Source of the DNA: Chitinophaga terrae (ex Kim and Jung 2007)
Lineage (GTDB): Bacteria; Bacteroidota; Bacteroidia; Chitinophagales; Chitinophagaceae
Direction of reading: 5' to 3'
Assembly: GCF_900107795.1 (NCBI RefSeq)
Contig: NZ_FNRL01000017.1
Location: 1-64,000 of the forward strand
DNA: 64,000 nt
Positions 7,876 to 17,900 of this stretch are shown in pieces. Position numbers and translations under genes: made by a program. The stretch's first letter is position 1. Each line of letters begins with the position of its first letter. Under the pieces are notes generated by a model that made no database searches, was not told where the DNA came from, and saw nothing but the letters and a program-made list of their open reading frames with translations.

Positions 7876-10800
7876 ATGGATGAAGTGAAGCAAACGCAAG
7901 GTTTATACCGTCCGGAATTTGAACATGATGCCTGCGGAACCGGTTTCACGGCCCATATTAAAGGCCGGAAATCCCACAGCATTATTCGTGACGCCTTAAC
8001 CATGTTGGAAAACATGGAACACCGCGGAGCATGCGGTTGCGAGGTGAACACGGGTGATGGTGCAGGTATTCTCTTTCAGGTTCCTCATGAATTCTTCTAC
8101 GACGAGTGTCTGAAACTGGGCATTCGCTTACCTGAATTCGGCAAATACGGTGTAGGCATGGTCTTCTTTCCGAAAGAGCCACGCTGGCGTGAAGAATGCC
8201 GTGAAATTTTCCAGCGCTGTGCTGAAAAATTAGGTCTCGAAATTCTCGGTTATCGTAAAGTACCTGTAAGACCAGACGGTATTGGCGAAACCGCTCTTTC
8301 CGTTGAACCGGAAATCGAACAGGTATTTATCGCCTGCCCTTACCATATTAACGACCAAGATGCTTTTGAGCGCAAATTATATGTGCTCCGTAACTATATT
8401 ACCAAAACGGTTCGCAACACCGTTCCCAAAGAAAAGTCGCTGTTCTATATAGCGTCTCTTTCTTCTAAAACTATTGTATATAAAGGCCAATTGACCACTT
8501 ACCAGGTACGCCATTACTATACAGACCTCAGCGACGAGAAACTGGTATCCGCTTTCGCGCTGATCCACTCCCGCTTTGCAACCAATACCTTCCCAAGCTG
8601 GAGACTTGCTCACCCTTACCGCTATATTGCGCACAATGGTGAGATCAACACCCTGAAAGGTAACCTGAACTGGCTCCGCTCCGGCGAAAGAGGCTTTGTT
8701 TCCAAATACTTCACCAGCGAAGAAATGGAAATGCTGCTCCCGATCACAGAAGACGGCCAGTCTGACTCCGCCAGCCTCGATAACGTTATCGAACTGTTGA
8801 CCATGACCGGCAGGTCCCTTCCGCATGTAATGATGATGCTGGTACCGGAAGCCTGGGATGGTAATGAAGATATGGATGAAGATAAAAAAGCATTCTATGA
8901 GTACCACGCTTCATTGATGGAACCATGGGATGGTCCTGCATCTATCTCCTTCACCGATGGTAAAATCGTAGGCGCCACCCTCGACAGGAACGGATTACGC
9001 CCAAGCCGCTTTGTTGTAACCAAAGACGACCGCGTGATCATGGCATCTGAAGCCGGCGCTTTGCCTGTAGATCCTAAAAATGTTAAAGAAAAAGGCCGTT
9101 TGCAACCTGGTAAAATGTTCATCGTAGACATGGACCAGGGCCGTATCATTGGCGACGAAGAACTGAAAAAACAGATCTGCAGTCAACAACCGTACGCTGA
9201 ATGGCTGAACAAATACAAAATTCGTCTTGAAGAACTGCCGGAACCAAGAGTAACCTTTACTCACCTGGAGCATGAGCAGATCTTCAAATACCAACGCGCC
9301 TTTGGTTACAGCACCGAAGACCTGGAGCACATCATCGCTCCAATGGCTATCGACGGTAAAGAACCGGTTGGCTCAATGGGTACAGACACGCCGCTGGCAG
9401 TACTCAGCAACCAACCGCAACATCTGTGCAACTACTTCAAGCAGCTGTTCGCGCAGGTAACCAACCCGCCAATTGATCCGATCCGGGAACGGTTGGTAAT
9501 GTCGCTGGCTACTTTCGTAGGCAATAACGGCAACCTGCTGGATGAAGATCCGCTGCACTGCCATGGCGTTGCTTTACGTCACCCGATCTTAAATAACCAC
9601 GAGTTAGAAAAAATACGCAGTATAGATACCGGCTTATTCCAGGCCAAAACGCTCCACACTTATTTCAAAGCTGATGGAAAGCCTGGTTCCCTGGAAAAAG
9701 GCCTTGCCCGTATCTGCCGTTACGCGGTAGATGCCGTAGAAGATGGCTTCGAAGTGATCATCCTCTCTGACCGCGCTATCGATTCAGAACATGCTGCGAT
9801 CCCGTCTATCCTTGCTGCTTCTGCAGTTCACCACCACCTGATCCGCAAAGGATACCGTGGCCAGGTAGGACTGATCGTTGAAGCCGGCGACGTTTGGGAA
9901 GTTCACCATTTTGCCTGCCTGTTAGGTTTCGGCGTTACCGCCATCAACCCATACCTGGCGCTCAGCACCATCCGCGATATGAAGCTGAACGGCAAACTGG
10001 AAACCAACCAGGATGTGGATAAACTGAAAAAGAACTACATCAAATCCGTTTGCGACGGTTTGCTGAAAGTGTTCTCTAAAATGGGTATCTCTACCCTGCA
10101 ATCTTACCAGGGTGCGCAGATCTTTGAAATCCTCGGTATCAACCAGGCAACTGTGGATAAATACTTCACTGGCGCCGTTTCCAGGATCGAGGGTCTGGGC
10201 CTCGACGAAATTGCACGTGAAACACTGGCTAAACACTGGATGGGATTTGGCAGGAAAGAAACGCCTGTTCAACGTCTGACAGAAGGCGGCGTATACCAGT
10301 GGAAACGGAAAGGAGAGTTCCACCTTTTCAACCCAACAACTATTCACTTGCTGCAGCTGTCGACCAGGACTGGCGACTACGCTACTTTCAAGAAATATTC
10401 TAAAGCGGTTAACGATCAAAGCGAAAAAGCAGCTACCCTCCGCAGCCTGTTTTCGTTTAAACGTAACCGTGCTCCGATCTCTATTGATGAAGTAGAACCG
10501 GCATCCAGCATCTTTAAGCGTTTCGCTACCGGTGCTATGAGCTTTGGCTCTATTTCGCACGAAGCTCACTCTACCCTGGCCATTGCCATGAACCGCATAG
10601 GCGCTAAAAGCAACACCGGGGAAGGAGGAGAAGATGAGCTGCGCTACGAATTGCTTCCAAACGGCGATTCTATGCGCTCTGCCATCAAACAGGTTGCCAG
10701 TGCAAGGTTTGGCGTAACCAGCTATTACCTTACAAATGCTGACGAACTGCAGATCAAAATGGCCCAGGGTGCAAAACCTGGAGAAGGCGGCCAGTTGCCA

Positions 10801-12405
10801 GGCCATAAAGTTGATGACTGGATTGCGAAAGTAAGACACTCAACTCCTGGCGTAGGTCTGATCTCTCCACCGCCTCACCACGATATTTATTCTATCGAGG
10901 ACCTGGCACAATTGATCTACGACCTGAAAAACGCTAACCGCGCTGCACGTATCAGCGTGAAACTGGTATCCAAGGCCGGCGTAGGTACGATCGCTGCCGG
11001 TGTGGCTAAAGCGCATGCCGATGTGATCCTCATTGCAGGCCACGACGGCGGTACCGGTGCATCTCCCGAAAGCTCTATCAGGCACGCAGGTTTGCCTTGG
11101 GAACTTGGTCTGGCTGAAAGCCACCAGACCCTTGTTAAAAACAAACTCCGTAGCCGCGTTGTATTGCAGGCCGATGGCCAGTTGAAAACAGGCAGGGACA
11201 TTGCTATTGCGACATTACTGGGCGCAGAAGAATGGGGCGTAGCAACCGCTGCACTCGTTGTAGAAGGCTGTATCATGATGCGTAAATGCCATGTAAATAC
11301 CTGTCCCGTAGGTGTTGCCACCCAGGATCCGGAATTGCGCAAACGCTTTACCGGCGACCCTCAGCATGTTGTAAACTTATTTACCTTCCTGGTTGAAGAG
11401 CTACGCGAGATCATGGCGGATCTCGGATTCCGTACCATCAACGAAATGGTTGGACAGGTAGATTGCCTCCAGATGAGAGATAACATCACCAACTGGAAAA
11501 CATCCAAACTGGATCTTTCTCCAATCCTGTACAAAGAAGAAGCAGGACCAGAAGTTGGTTTATATAAACAGGAAGAACAGGATCATGGTATTGCAGAAGT
11601 ACTTGACTGGCAGTTACTGAAAGCAGCTGCGCCGGCCCTGGAGAAGAAATCAAGGGTTTACCAGCAGTTCCCTGTTAAAAACACCGATCGTACTGTTGGT
11701 ACCATTCTTTCCAACGAAATATCCAAACGCTATAAGAGCGAAGGATTGCCGGAAGATACCCTTCACTTTAAATTCACAGGTTCTGCCGGTCAAAGCTTTG
11801 GAGCATTTACTACCAAAGGCCTGACACTGGAACTGGAAGGTGAAGCGAACGACTACTTCGGTAAGGGATTGTCCGGTTCCAAACTGATCCTCTACCCGCA
11901 TAACGAATCCGGTTTCAAAGCGGAAGAAAATATCATTGCCGGTAACGTATGCTTCTATGGAGCTACCTCCGGTGAGGCTTATATCCGCGGTAAAGCCGGC
12001 GAACGCTTCTGCGTTCGTAACTCCGGAGCTACAGTTGTAGTTGAAGGAATCGGCGACCATGGTTGTGAATACATGACCGGCGGTAAAGCGGTGATCCTCG
12101 GCGAAACAGGCCGCAACTTCGGCGCCGGTATGAGCGGTGGTATCGCTTATGTGTACGATGTAAAAGGCAATTTTGCCAACCACTGCAACCGCGACATGAT
12201 CGACCTTGATCCGCTGGACCAGGAAGATGTGGCCAGGCTGCAGGACCTGATCACTAAACATCACGCCTATACTAACAGTACAGTGGCCAAGTTTATCCTG
12301 AAAGACTGGGAAAACCAATTACGCCACTTTGTGAAAGTATTCCCGAAAGAATACAAGGCCGTGTTGAAAGCAAGTCAGGCAAAAGGCGAAAAAGTCGGAC
12401 ACTAA
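7876..12405 (+). CDS. gltB: Glutamate synthase (NADPH) large subunit
   Basis: A 1509-residue subunit that hydrolyses glutamine and transfers the ammonia through a channel to 2-oxoglutarate, yielding glutamate. The N-terminal class II amidotransferase begins at C20 (CGTGFTAHI), so the first 19 residues are a propeptide to be removed. A central domain, an FMN-binding barrel with NTGEGGED and SARFGVTS, the 3Fe-4S cysteines in RKCHVNTCPVG, and a C-terminal beta-helix (GXXG repeats such as GATVVVEGIGDHGCEYMTGG) follow. The GTG at 7849 is in frame but ATG 7876 matches family N-termini. It is followed 67 bases later by gltD. Confidence 0.97.
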   Translation: MDEVKQTQGLYRPEFEHDACGTGFTAHIKGRKSHSIIRDALTMLENMEHRGACGCEVNTGDGAGILFQVPHEFFYDECLKLGIRLPEFGKYGVGMVFFPKEPRWREECREIFQRCAEKLGLEILGYRKVPVRPDGIGETALSVEPEIEQVFIACPYHINDQDAFERKLYVLRNYITKTVRNTVPKEKSLFYIASLSSKTIVYKGQLTTYQVRHYYTDLSDEKLVSAFALIHSRFATNTFPSWRLAHPYRYIAHNGEINTLKGNLNWLRSGERGFVSKYFTSEEMEMLLPITEDGQSDSASLDNVIELLTMTGRSLPHVMMMLVPEAWDGNEDMDEDKKAFYEYHASLMEPWDGPASISFTDGKIVGATLDRNGLRPSRFVVTKDDRVIMASEAGALPVDPKNVKEKGRLQPGKMFIVDMDQGRIIGDEELKKQICSQQPYAEWLNKYKIRLEELPEPRVTFTHLEHEQIFKYQRAFGYSTEDLEHIIAPMAIDGKEPVGSMGTDTPLAVLSNQPQHLCNYFKQLFAQVTNPPIDPIRERLVMSLATFVGNNGNLLDEDPLHCHGVALRHPILNNHELEKIRSIDTGLFQAKTLHTYFKADGKPGSLEKGLARICRYAVDAVEDGFEVIILSDRAIDSEHAAIPSILAASAVHHHLIRKGYRGQVGLIVEAGDVWEVHHFACLLGFGVTAINPYLALSTIRDMKLNGKLETNQDVDKLKKNYIKSVCDGLLKVFSKMGISTLQSYQGAQIFEILGINQATVDKYFTGAVSRIEGLGLDEIARETLAKHWMGFGRKETPVQRLTEGGVYQWKRKGEFHLFNPTTIHLLQLSTRTGDYATFKKYSKAVNDQSEKAATLRSLFSFKRNRAPISIDEVEPASSIFKRFATGAMSFGSISHEAHSTLAIAMNRIGAKSNTGEGGEDELRYELLPNGDSMRSAIKQVASARFGVTSYYLTNADELQIKMAQGAKPGEGGQLPGHKVDDWIAKVRHSTPGVGLISPPPHHDIYSIEDLAQLIYDLKNANRAARISVKLVSKAGVGTIAAGVAKAHADVILIAGHDGGTGASPESSIRHAGLPWELGLAESHQTLVKNKLRSRVVLQADGQLKTGRDIAIATLLGAEEWGVATAALVVEGCIMMRKCHVNTCPVGVATQDPELRKRFTGDPQHVVNLFTFLVEELREIMADLGFRTINEMVGQVDCLQMRDNITNWKTSKLDLSPILYKEEAGPEVGLYKQEEQDHGIAEVLDWQLLKAAAPALEKKSRVYQQFPVKNTDRTVGTILSNEISKRYKSEGLPEDTLHFKFTGSAGQSFGAFTTKGLTLELEGEANDYFGKGLSGSKLILYPHNESGFKAEENIIAGNVCFYGATSGEAYIRGKAGERFCVRNSGATVVVEGIGDHGCEYMTGGKAVILGETGRNFGAGMSGGIAYVYDVKGNFANHCNRDMIDLDPLDQEDVARLQDLITKHHAYTNSTVAKFILKDWENQLRHFVKVFPKEYKAVLKASQAKGEKVGH

Positions 12406-12461
12406 GGAGAATAAAATTTAATATTTATCATCAAAATATCCCTTGCAGTTAAGGGACTTGT

Positions 12462-12466
12462 GGAGG
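12462..12466 (+). promoter_or_regulatory. Strong Shine-Dalgarno before gltD
   Basis: GGAGG six bases before ATG 12473. Such a canonical site is unusual in this window and fixes the start of gltD over the upstream TTG at 12443. Confidence 0.6.
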
Positions 12467-12472
12467 AAAATT

Positions 12473-13948
12473 ATGGGTAAACCTACAGGATTCCTGGAAT
12501 TTACACGAGAGCTGCCTTCAAAAGCAGATCCACGGGAAAGAATAGGGCACTATAATGAATTTGTAGAGCGCTTTCCGGAAAATAAATTAAATCAACAGGC
12601 TGCCCGTTGTATGAACTGTGGTGTTCCTTTTTGCCATAGCGGATGCCCGCTGGGTAATGTGATCCCTGAGTTTAACGATGCAGTTTATCATAAAGACTGG
12701 CAGGAAGCATACGATATCCTGACTTCTACCAACAATTTCCCTGAATTCACCGGTCGTATCTGCCCTGCACCTTGCGAAAGCGCCTGCGTACTCGGCATTA
12801 ACCAACCCCCGGTTGCAATTGAAGAAATTGAAAAACACATCATCGAAATAGCTTTCGATAAAGGTTTGGTACAGGCTAAAGTGCCGCGCGTACGTACAGG
12901 TAAGAAGGTTGCCGTGATCGGTTCCGGCCCTGCGGGCCTGGCGGCGGCAGCCCAACTGAACTATGCTGGTCATACTGTTACCGTTTTCGAGCGCGACGAC
13001 AAACCAGGAGGCCTTTTAAGATATGGCATCCCTGATTTCAAGCTGGAAAAATGGGTGATCGACCGTCGTATTAAACTGATGGAAGAAGAGGGAGTGATAT
13101 TCCAGTGCAATGCAAATGTTGGTGTGAATGTTCGGACCAATGACCTGTTGAGGGAATTCAATGCAATTGTACTTGCCGGTGGCTCTACCATTCCGCGCGA
13201 CCTGAACATTCCGGGCCGCGAGCTGAAAGGCGTTCACTTTGCTATGGACTTCCTGAAACAACAGAATAAACGTGTAAGCAATATCGCCGTAGAAGGCAAT
13301 GATATATTGGCTGGCGGTAAAAACGTAGTAGTGATCGGAGGTGGCGACACCGGGTCTGACTGCGTGGGTACCAGCAACCGCCACGGTGCTAAAAGCATCA
13401 CTCAGTTAGAGCTGCTGCCAAAACCACCGGGAGAACGTACTCCATATATGCCTTGGCCTACTTACCCGATGATATTGAAAACTTCTACCTCTCACGAAGA
13501 AGGAGCAGACAGGCAATGGGCTATTGCAACCAAAGCGTTCCTGGGCGACGAAAACGGAAACCTGAAGGGTTTGCTGTTGGTTGACCTGGAATGGACAGCA
13601 AGCGCCGATGGCCGTCCTGCTAAATTCACTGAAAAAGCTGGCAGCGAAAGAGAAGTGGCTTGCGAACTGGCCTTATTGGCAATGGGCTTCGTACATCCGC
13701 AACATGATGGCTTGCTGGATCAACTGGAAGTGGAGAGGGATGAACGCGGCAATGTGAAAGCCTCCGAAAAAGATTACCTGACATCCATCCCTAAGGTATT
13801 TACCGCGGGCGATATGCGTCGTGGACAGTCTTTAGTGGTATGGGCGATCAGCGAGGGTCGCGAGTGTGCGAGAAAAGTGGACGAATTCTTGATGGGTAGT
13901 TCCCAGCTTGAAAGCAAAGACCATTCACTTCAGGAAATGGCATTATAA
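12473..13948 (+). CDS. gltD: Glutamate synthase small subunit
   Basis: A 491-residue flavoprotein that passes electrons from NAD(P)H through FAD and 4Fe-4S clusters to GltB. The N-terminal cysteine cluster is visible as CMNCGVPFCHSGCPLGN and CPAPCESACVLG. The FAD motif is VIGSGPAGLAAA and the pyridine-nucleotide motif VVIGGGDTGSDC. The C-terminal GDMRRGQSLVVWAISEGR is the usual FAD-contact block. The start at ATG 12473 is supported by the preceding GGAGG. It is co-transcribed with gltB and ends at the strong terminator at 14009-14037. Confidence 0.97.
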   Translation: MGKPTGFLEFTRELPSKADPRERIGHYNEFVERFPENKLNQQAARCMNCGVPFCHSGCPLGNVIPEFNDAVYHKDWQEAYDILTSTNNFPEFTGRICPAPCESACVLGINQPPVAIEEIEKHIIEIAFDKGLVQAKVPRVRTGKKVAVIGSGPAGLAAAAQLNYAGHTVTVFERDDKPGGLLRYGIPDFKLEKWVIDRRIKLMEEEGVIFQCNANVGVNVRTNDLLREFNAIVLAGGSTIPRDLNIPGRELKGVHFAMDFLKQQNKRVSNIAVEGNDILAGGKNVVVIGGGDTGSDCVGTSNRHGAKSITQLELLPKPPGERTPYMPWPTYPMILKTSTSHEEGADRQWAIATKAFLGDENGNLKGLLLVDLEWTASADGRPAKFTEKAGSEREVACELALLAMGFVHPQHDGLLDQLEVERDERGNVKASEKDYLTSIPKVFTAGDMRRGQSLVVWAISEGRECARKVDEFLMGSSQLESKDHSLQEMAL

Positions 13949-14008
13949 CATCGTTTTTTTTAAACTTTTCTCATAAGCAGGTTTAGATTTTGTTGTAACC
14001 TTCAGCCG

Positions 14009-14037
14009 GGCCGGGTTTTTACCCGGCCTATATTTTT
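14009..14037 (+). terminator. Terminator of gltBD
   Basis: Perfect 8-bp stem GGCCGGGT / ACCCGGCC (14009-14016 and 14021-14028) with a 4-nt T loop, followed by TATATTTTTT. Confidence 0.9.
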
Positions 14038-14129
14038 TAAAGACAGAATTGCTGCTTCAATAGTGATGATCCCCCGGTTCAGCTATTTCCCTAACTTCTC
14101 ATCTCTCATTCCCGGTAATTTTAACCATT

Positions 14130-14729
14130 ATGAAATGGCTATCGGGCATTCTGATTCTTTTTACCGTCAATAGCAAGGCACAGGTCCCTGTTATTGATAC
14201 CCAGCACCCACAGAAAGGAATATATAGAACGATTGAAGAATTCAGGAATAATACTCCCTCTGAACAGGGAGACCTGGTCATCAAAACCCGTAGTACCGCC
14301 GCACAGATCTACCTGCTGACTAATAAGAATGAATTGCGCCTGCGGGATGCCAGCGGAGCAGAACATAAAGTGAAGAACTATTGGGGATATTGCGATGGAA
14401 ATAACTTCTATATACGCGACTATGGTCTTAATAAACTCCTGGAAATAGGCTATTACTGCATTTATGAAGTGCAAACCGTACAACCCTCCAGGGGATATCT
14501 TAATAGCACAGATATGTCGCTGGCGCAGTTCAATCCCCCTGTTCCACTAAAAAAGGTCTTGAATATAGTAACAGGAGAGAAGTTTGATCTGACCGCCTAT
14601 AACCTTAAAAAATACATCCTGCCGCAAGATTCAGCTTTACTGGAAGAATTCCGAACAGACAGAAGTAAAAGATCATCACTTGATTATTATATCGTTAGGT
14701 TCAACCAACGCAACAAACCAGCGATCTGA
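14130..14729 (+). CDS. Secreted protein of unknown function (paralogue of 6446-6964)
   Basis: A 199-residue protein with a short signal peptide (about residues 1-17, ending NSKAQ). The core pattern KGIYRTIEEFRNNTPS, then KVKNYWGYCDGNNFYI and VLNIVTGEKFDL aligns by eye with the C-terminal fragment at 6446-6949. This copy has its own signal peptide, so the domain works as a stand-alone exported unit. No catalytic motif is visible. It follows the gltBD terminator and appears to be a single-gene unit. Confidence 0.7.
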   Translation: MKWLSGILILFTVNSKAQVPVIDTQHPQKGIYRTIEEFRNNTPSEQGDLVIKTRSTAAQIYLLTNKNELRLRDASGAEHKVKNYWGYCDGNNFYIRDYGLNKLLEIGYYCIYEVQTVQPSRGYLNSTDMSLAQFNPPVPLKKVLNIVTGEKFDLTAYNLKKYILPQDSALLEEFRTDRSKRSSLDYYIVRFNQRNKPAI

Positions 14730-14863
14730 CTGAAATTGTCTTTAAACCCCGTTTCCCCGCAACAATCTGAGCATTTTCCTACTCATTAACTGGTATTGTT
14801 CATTCAAATAGTATGTTCGTTCCCGTATTTTGGTGTATTCTTGCAAAAATGAACAGAAGCAGA

Positions 14864-14899
14864 AGACCCCGGGTATAAATTTTGTTGTACCCCCGGTCT
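14864..14899. other. Imperfect inverted repeat between 14130 gene and tamB
   Basis: AGACCCCGGGTA (14864-14875) faces TACCCCCGGTCT (14888-14899) with two mismatches and a 12-nt loop. No T-tract follows. It could be a weak terminator or an operator for the tamBL unit. The rest of 14730-14988 shows nothing I can name. Confidence 0.3.
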
Positions 14900-14988
14900 A
14901 TACGCTCCGGTTATACTATCCTATAGGTAAAGTAAACCATAAGCGTGCTTTTACGTTTATATTCAGTAATTATCTCTAATAACACATA

Positions 14989-17900
14989 GTGACAGAACCA
15001 ACAGAAACCGGAGAAAAACATCACCGTCGCTGGTGGCGATGGTTGTTGTGGATTTTTGTTGCGGTGCTTTTATTGCCCGTAATGGCTGTTTTATTGCTTC
15101 AACTGGAAGGCGTTCAAAACTATTTGAGAATTGAAGGCGAAAACTACCTTCAGAAAAAACTAAATACCAAAGTTCGTATAGGCTATCTCCGCGCAAGAGG
15201 ATGGCAATACCTCGAACTCAGGGATGTTTATGTAGCTGATACCTCCAATCAAACCCTTTTCTATACGGCCGACCTCAAACTTCGTTACAACCTCCTGGCG
15301 TTGATCAGCAACGAGTTAAGGGTCGACAGGTTAGACTGGGACACTGTTATCGTTAACGCCTACCGGAAACCCGGTGATTCGACATTCAACTTCCAGTTTG
15401 CGATCGACGCATTCGTTAGTCCTAAAAAAGAACCAGATACCCTGGCCGAAGCTTCCGGCACTACCATACAATTCAGGTTAAAAGATCTGAACCTGCGAAC
15501 TATTAAACTGCAATTCCAGGACGCCCTGACAGGCATGCACGCCGTAGCAACTTTCGATAGCCTCCATGTAGATCCGGACGACCTGTTGATCGACGACGGG
15601 ATCTACGCTTTCAGGAATATTACCCTGGATGGGCTGAAAGGCTTCTTCCGTCAGAAATATATCCCCACGGCTGTTACAACAGCCGCTCCACCGCCGCCGA
15701 AAGAAGATACTTCGGCAGCTTCCCTTCATCTGCTTCTTAAAAAACTGGCTATCACGAATAGCTATTTTTTATATGAAGACGAAGGCTCTGGAATATCCAC
15801 TAACTGGAAGATCACTAAACTTCAATTGAAAAACAGTAACCTCGACCAGGATTCGACACGCATCCAGATCGGCGATCTCGCTATAAACGGCGCAGCAGGT
15901 TATGTAATGATGGCGCCAGGAAAAGCGCCTGCCCCGGCAACGCCGGCAGACACTACCCCGAACACCTGGAAGGTCTTTGCCACAAACGTGAACCTCGATA
16001 GGGTAGTCACCCGTTACGACAACGGCGGACCGGCCCCTAAAGCCGCAGGCCCCAACCCCGATTACAACCACCTTTTACTGCATAACATTACAGCCAAACT
16101 TCACAATATCAGGTATCAGCCGGATAGCATTTCGGCCATTGTAAAAGCTTTATCGGCTAAAGACAAATCCGGGTTCACACTACGTAAAGCCAATATGGAT
16201 GTAGTATTTACCCCGCAATCACTTACACTCAGCAACCTGCTGATACAAACCAACAGGAGTATATTCAGGAAATCTATTAAGGTTACCACTCCGGGCTGGT
16301 CTGTAATGGCCGATCACCTGGATCAGTTGGGAATAGACGCAGACCTGGATTCTGTTAAAGTTGCTTTGGGAGAATGGCTCCCGTTTGTGCCCAATGCCCG
16401 CCAGAATAAATCTTTTCAACCGCTGTGGGATAAAAATATTTCCCTCTCGGCTATCTTAAAAGGGAAACTGGCAGATCTGGCTATCAAGCAGCTTTACCTG
16501 GCAGATAACCAGGGCAATATCATTAAAGCCAGCAATAGCCAGGTTATGCATGCAGCGGATATGAACAAGTTCTCTGCTTACCTGCCCGACCTATATATCG
16601 AATCAGGAAATAAACAGCTCCGTTCATGGCTGCCTGCCGGCACGCTGCCGGATACCCCGCGCCTCCCGGCTCATATGGTCATTACCGGGATGTTCAAAGG
16701 CGGCATCAATAACATGATAACTGCCCTGCAGTTAAAGAGCGATTATGCAACCGCGACAGTCAATGCCCGCCTGACAAATATCACAGACAGCATCAGGAGC
16801 AGCTATGCCGTGAATATCCCGCATTTCAGGGTGAACCCCGGCTTCCTGATGTACGATACTACCATGGGCTGGATGACGGGTCGACTGGAAGCTAACGGCC
16901 AGGGCTATACTATCAGTAAGATGGCCGCCAATGTAAACGCCCAATTGAATGAAGCAACCTTTAACAGGTATACCTATCATGATATTAATGTAAATGGTGA
17001 GATAAGCCATGGCGACTTCCATGCGCAGGGAGAGAGCGCCGATTCCAATATCATTGCACAATTTGATGTAAAGGGACAACTGACAGATTCCACGGCCAGC
17101 GACCTGCATCTGTTCCTCGACCTGACCAAAGCGGATCTTTACGCCACCCATTGGTATAGTGAGCCATTAATGCTGAAAGGAAAGCTCGATGCCAACTTCA
17201 AGAGCATTGCCCCTGAAAGGGTAGAAGGTGGCGCTTTCCTTACCAACTGGCAGATTGCAACCAATGAAACGGTAATTCCTGTAGATAGCACGGCGTTAAT
17301 TGCCACTTACACCGATCAGCAATATGTTACCCTCCATAGCCCCCTGGGTGTTATTAACGCATATGGACACATGGACTATCGCAAGATCGGGGCTGCTTTC
17401 TCCGGCATTATAAATAAGCCGCTGACGCCGATCGACTCCGCTAACGTCATCCAAGTGCCTTCTAACCAGGTACTGGCCTGGAATGCGTCCCTGCTCTGGC
17501 CTAAATCATTGCAGGCGCTGCTTCCTACGTTAAAAATGAATGTGCCGCTTACAATGGAAGGCCGCCTGAACAGCGACAGCAGCCTGCTCTATGTACATGC
17601 GGCATTGCCAAAAGTAAGGTACGATTCGCTGGCGATTGACAGCTTCCGCTTATATGCCCGGATAATAGATACCACGCTGAATACCTATGTGGCTATCTCG
17701 AAGATGGATCATCCCACCTTCCCGCTTTATTACACTTACGTTGCCGCCAAGGCAAATTCAGGAAATGTTGATTTCAACACCCTGCTGACGGATGCTAAAA
17801 GGCGGCCTAAATATAAGTTCGGGGGATTATTGTCGTTCCTTAACGATAACGCAATTGCATTATCCCTGAAACCGGGCATTTTGCTTAATAAGGAAGAATG

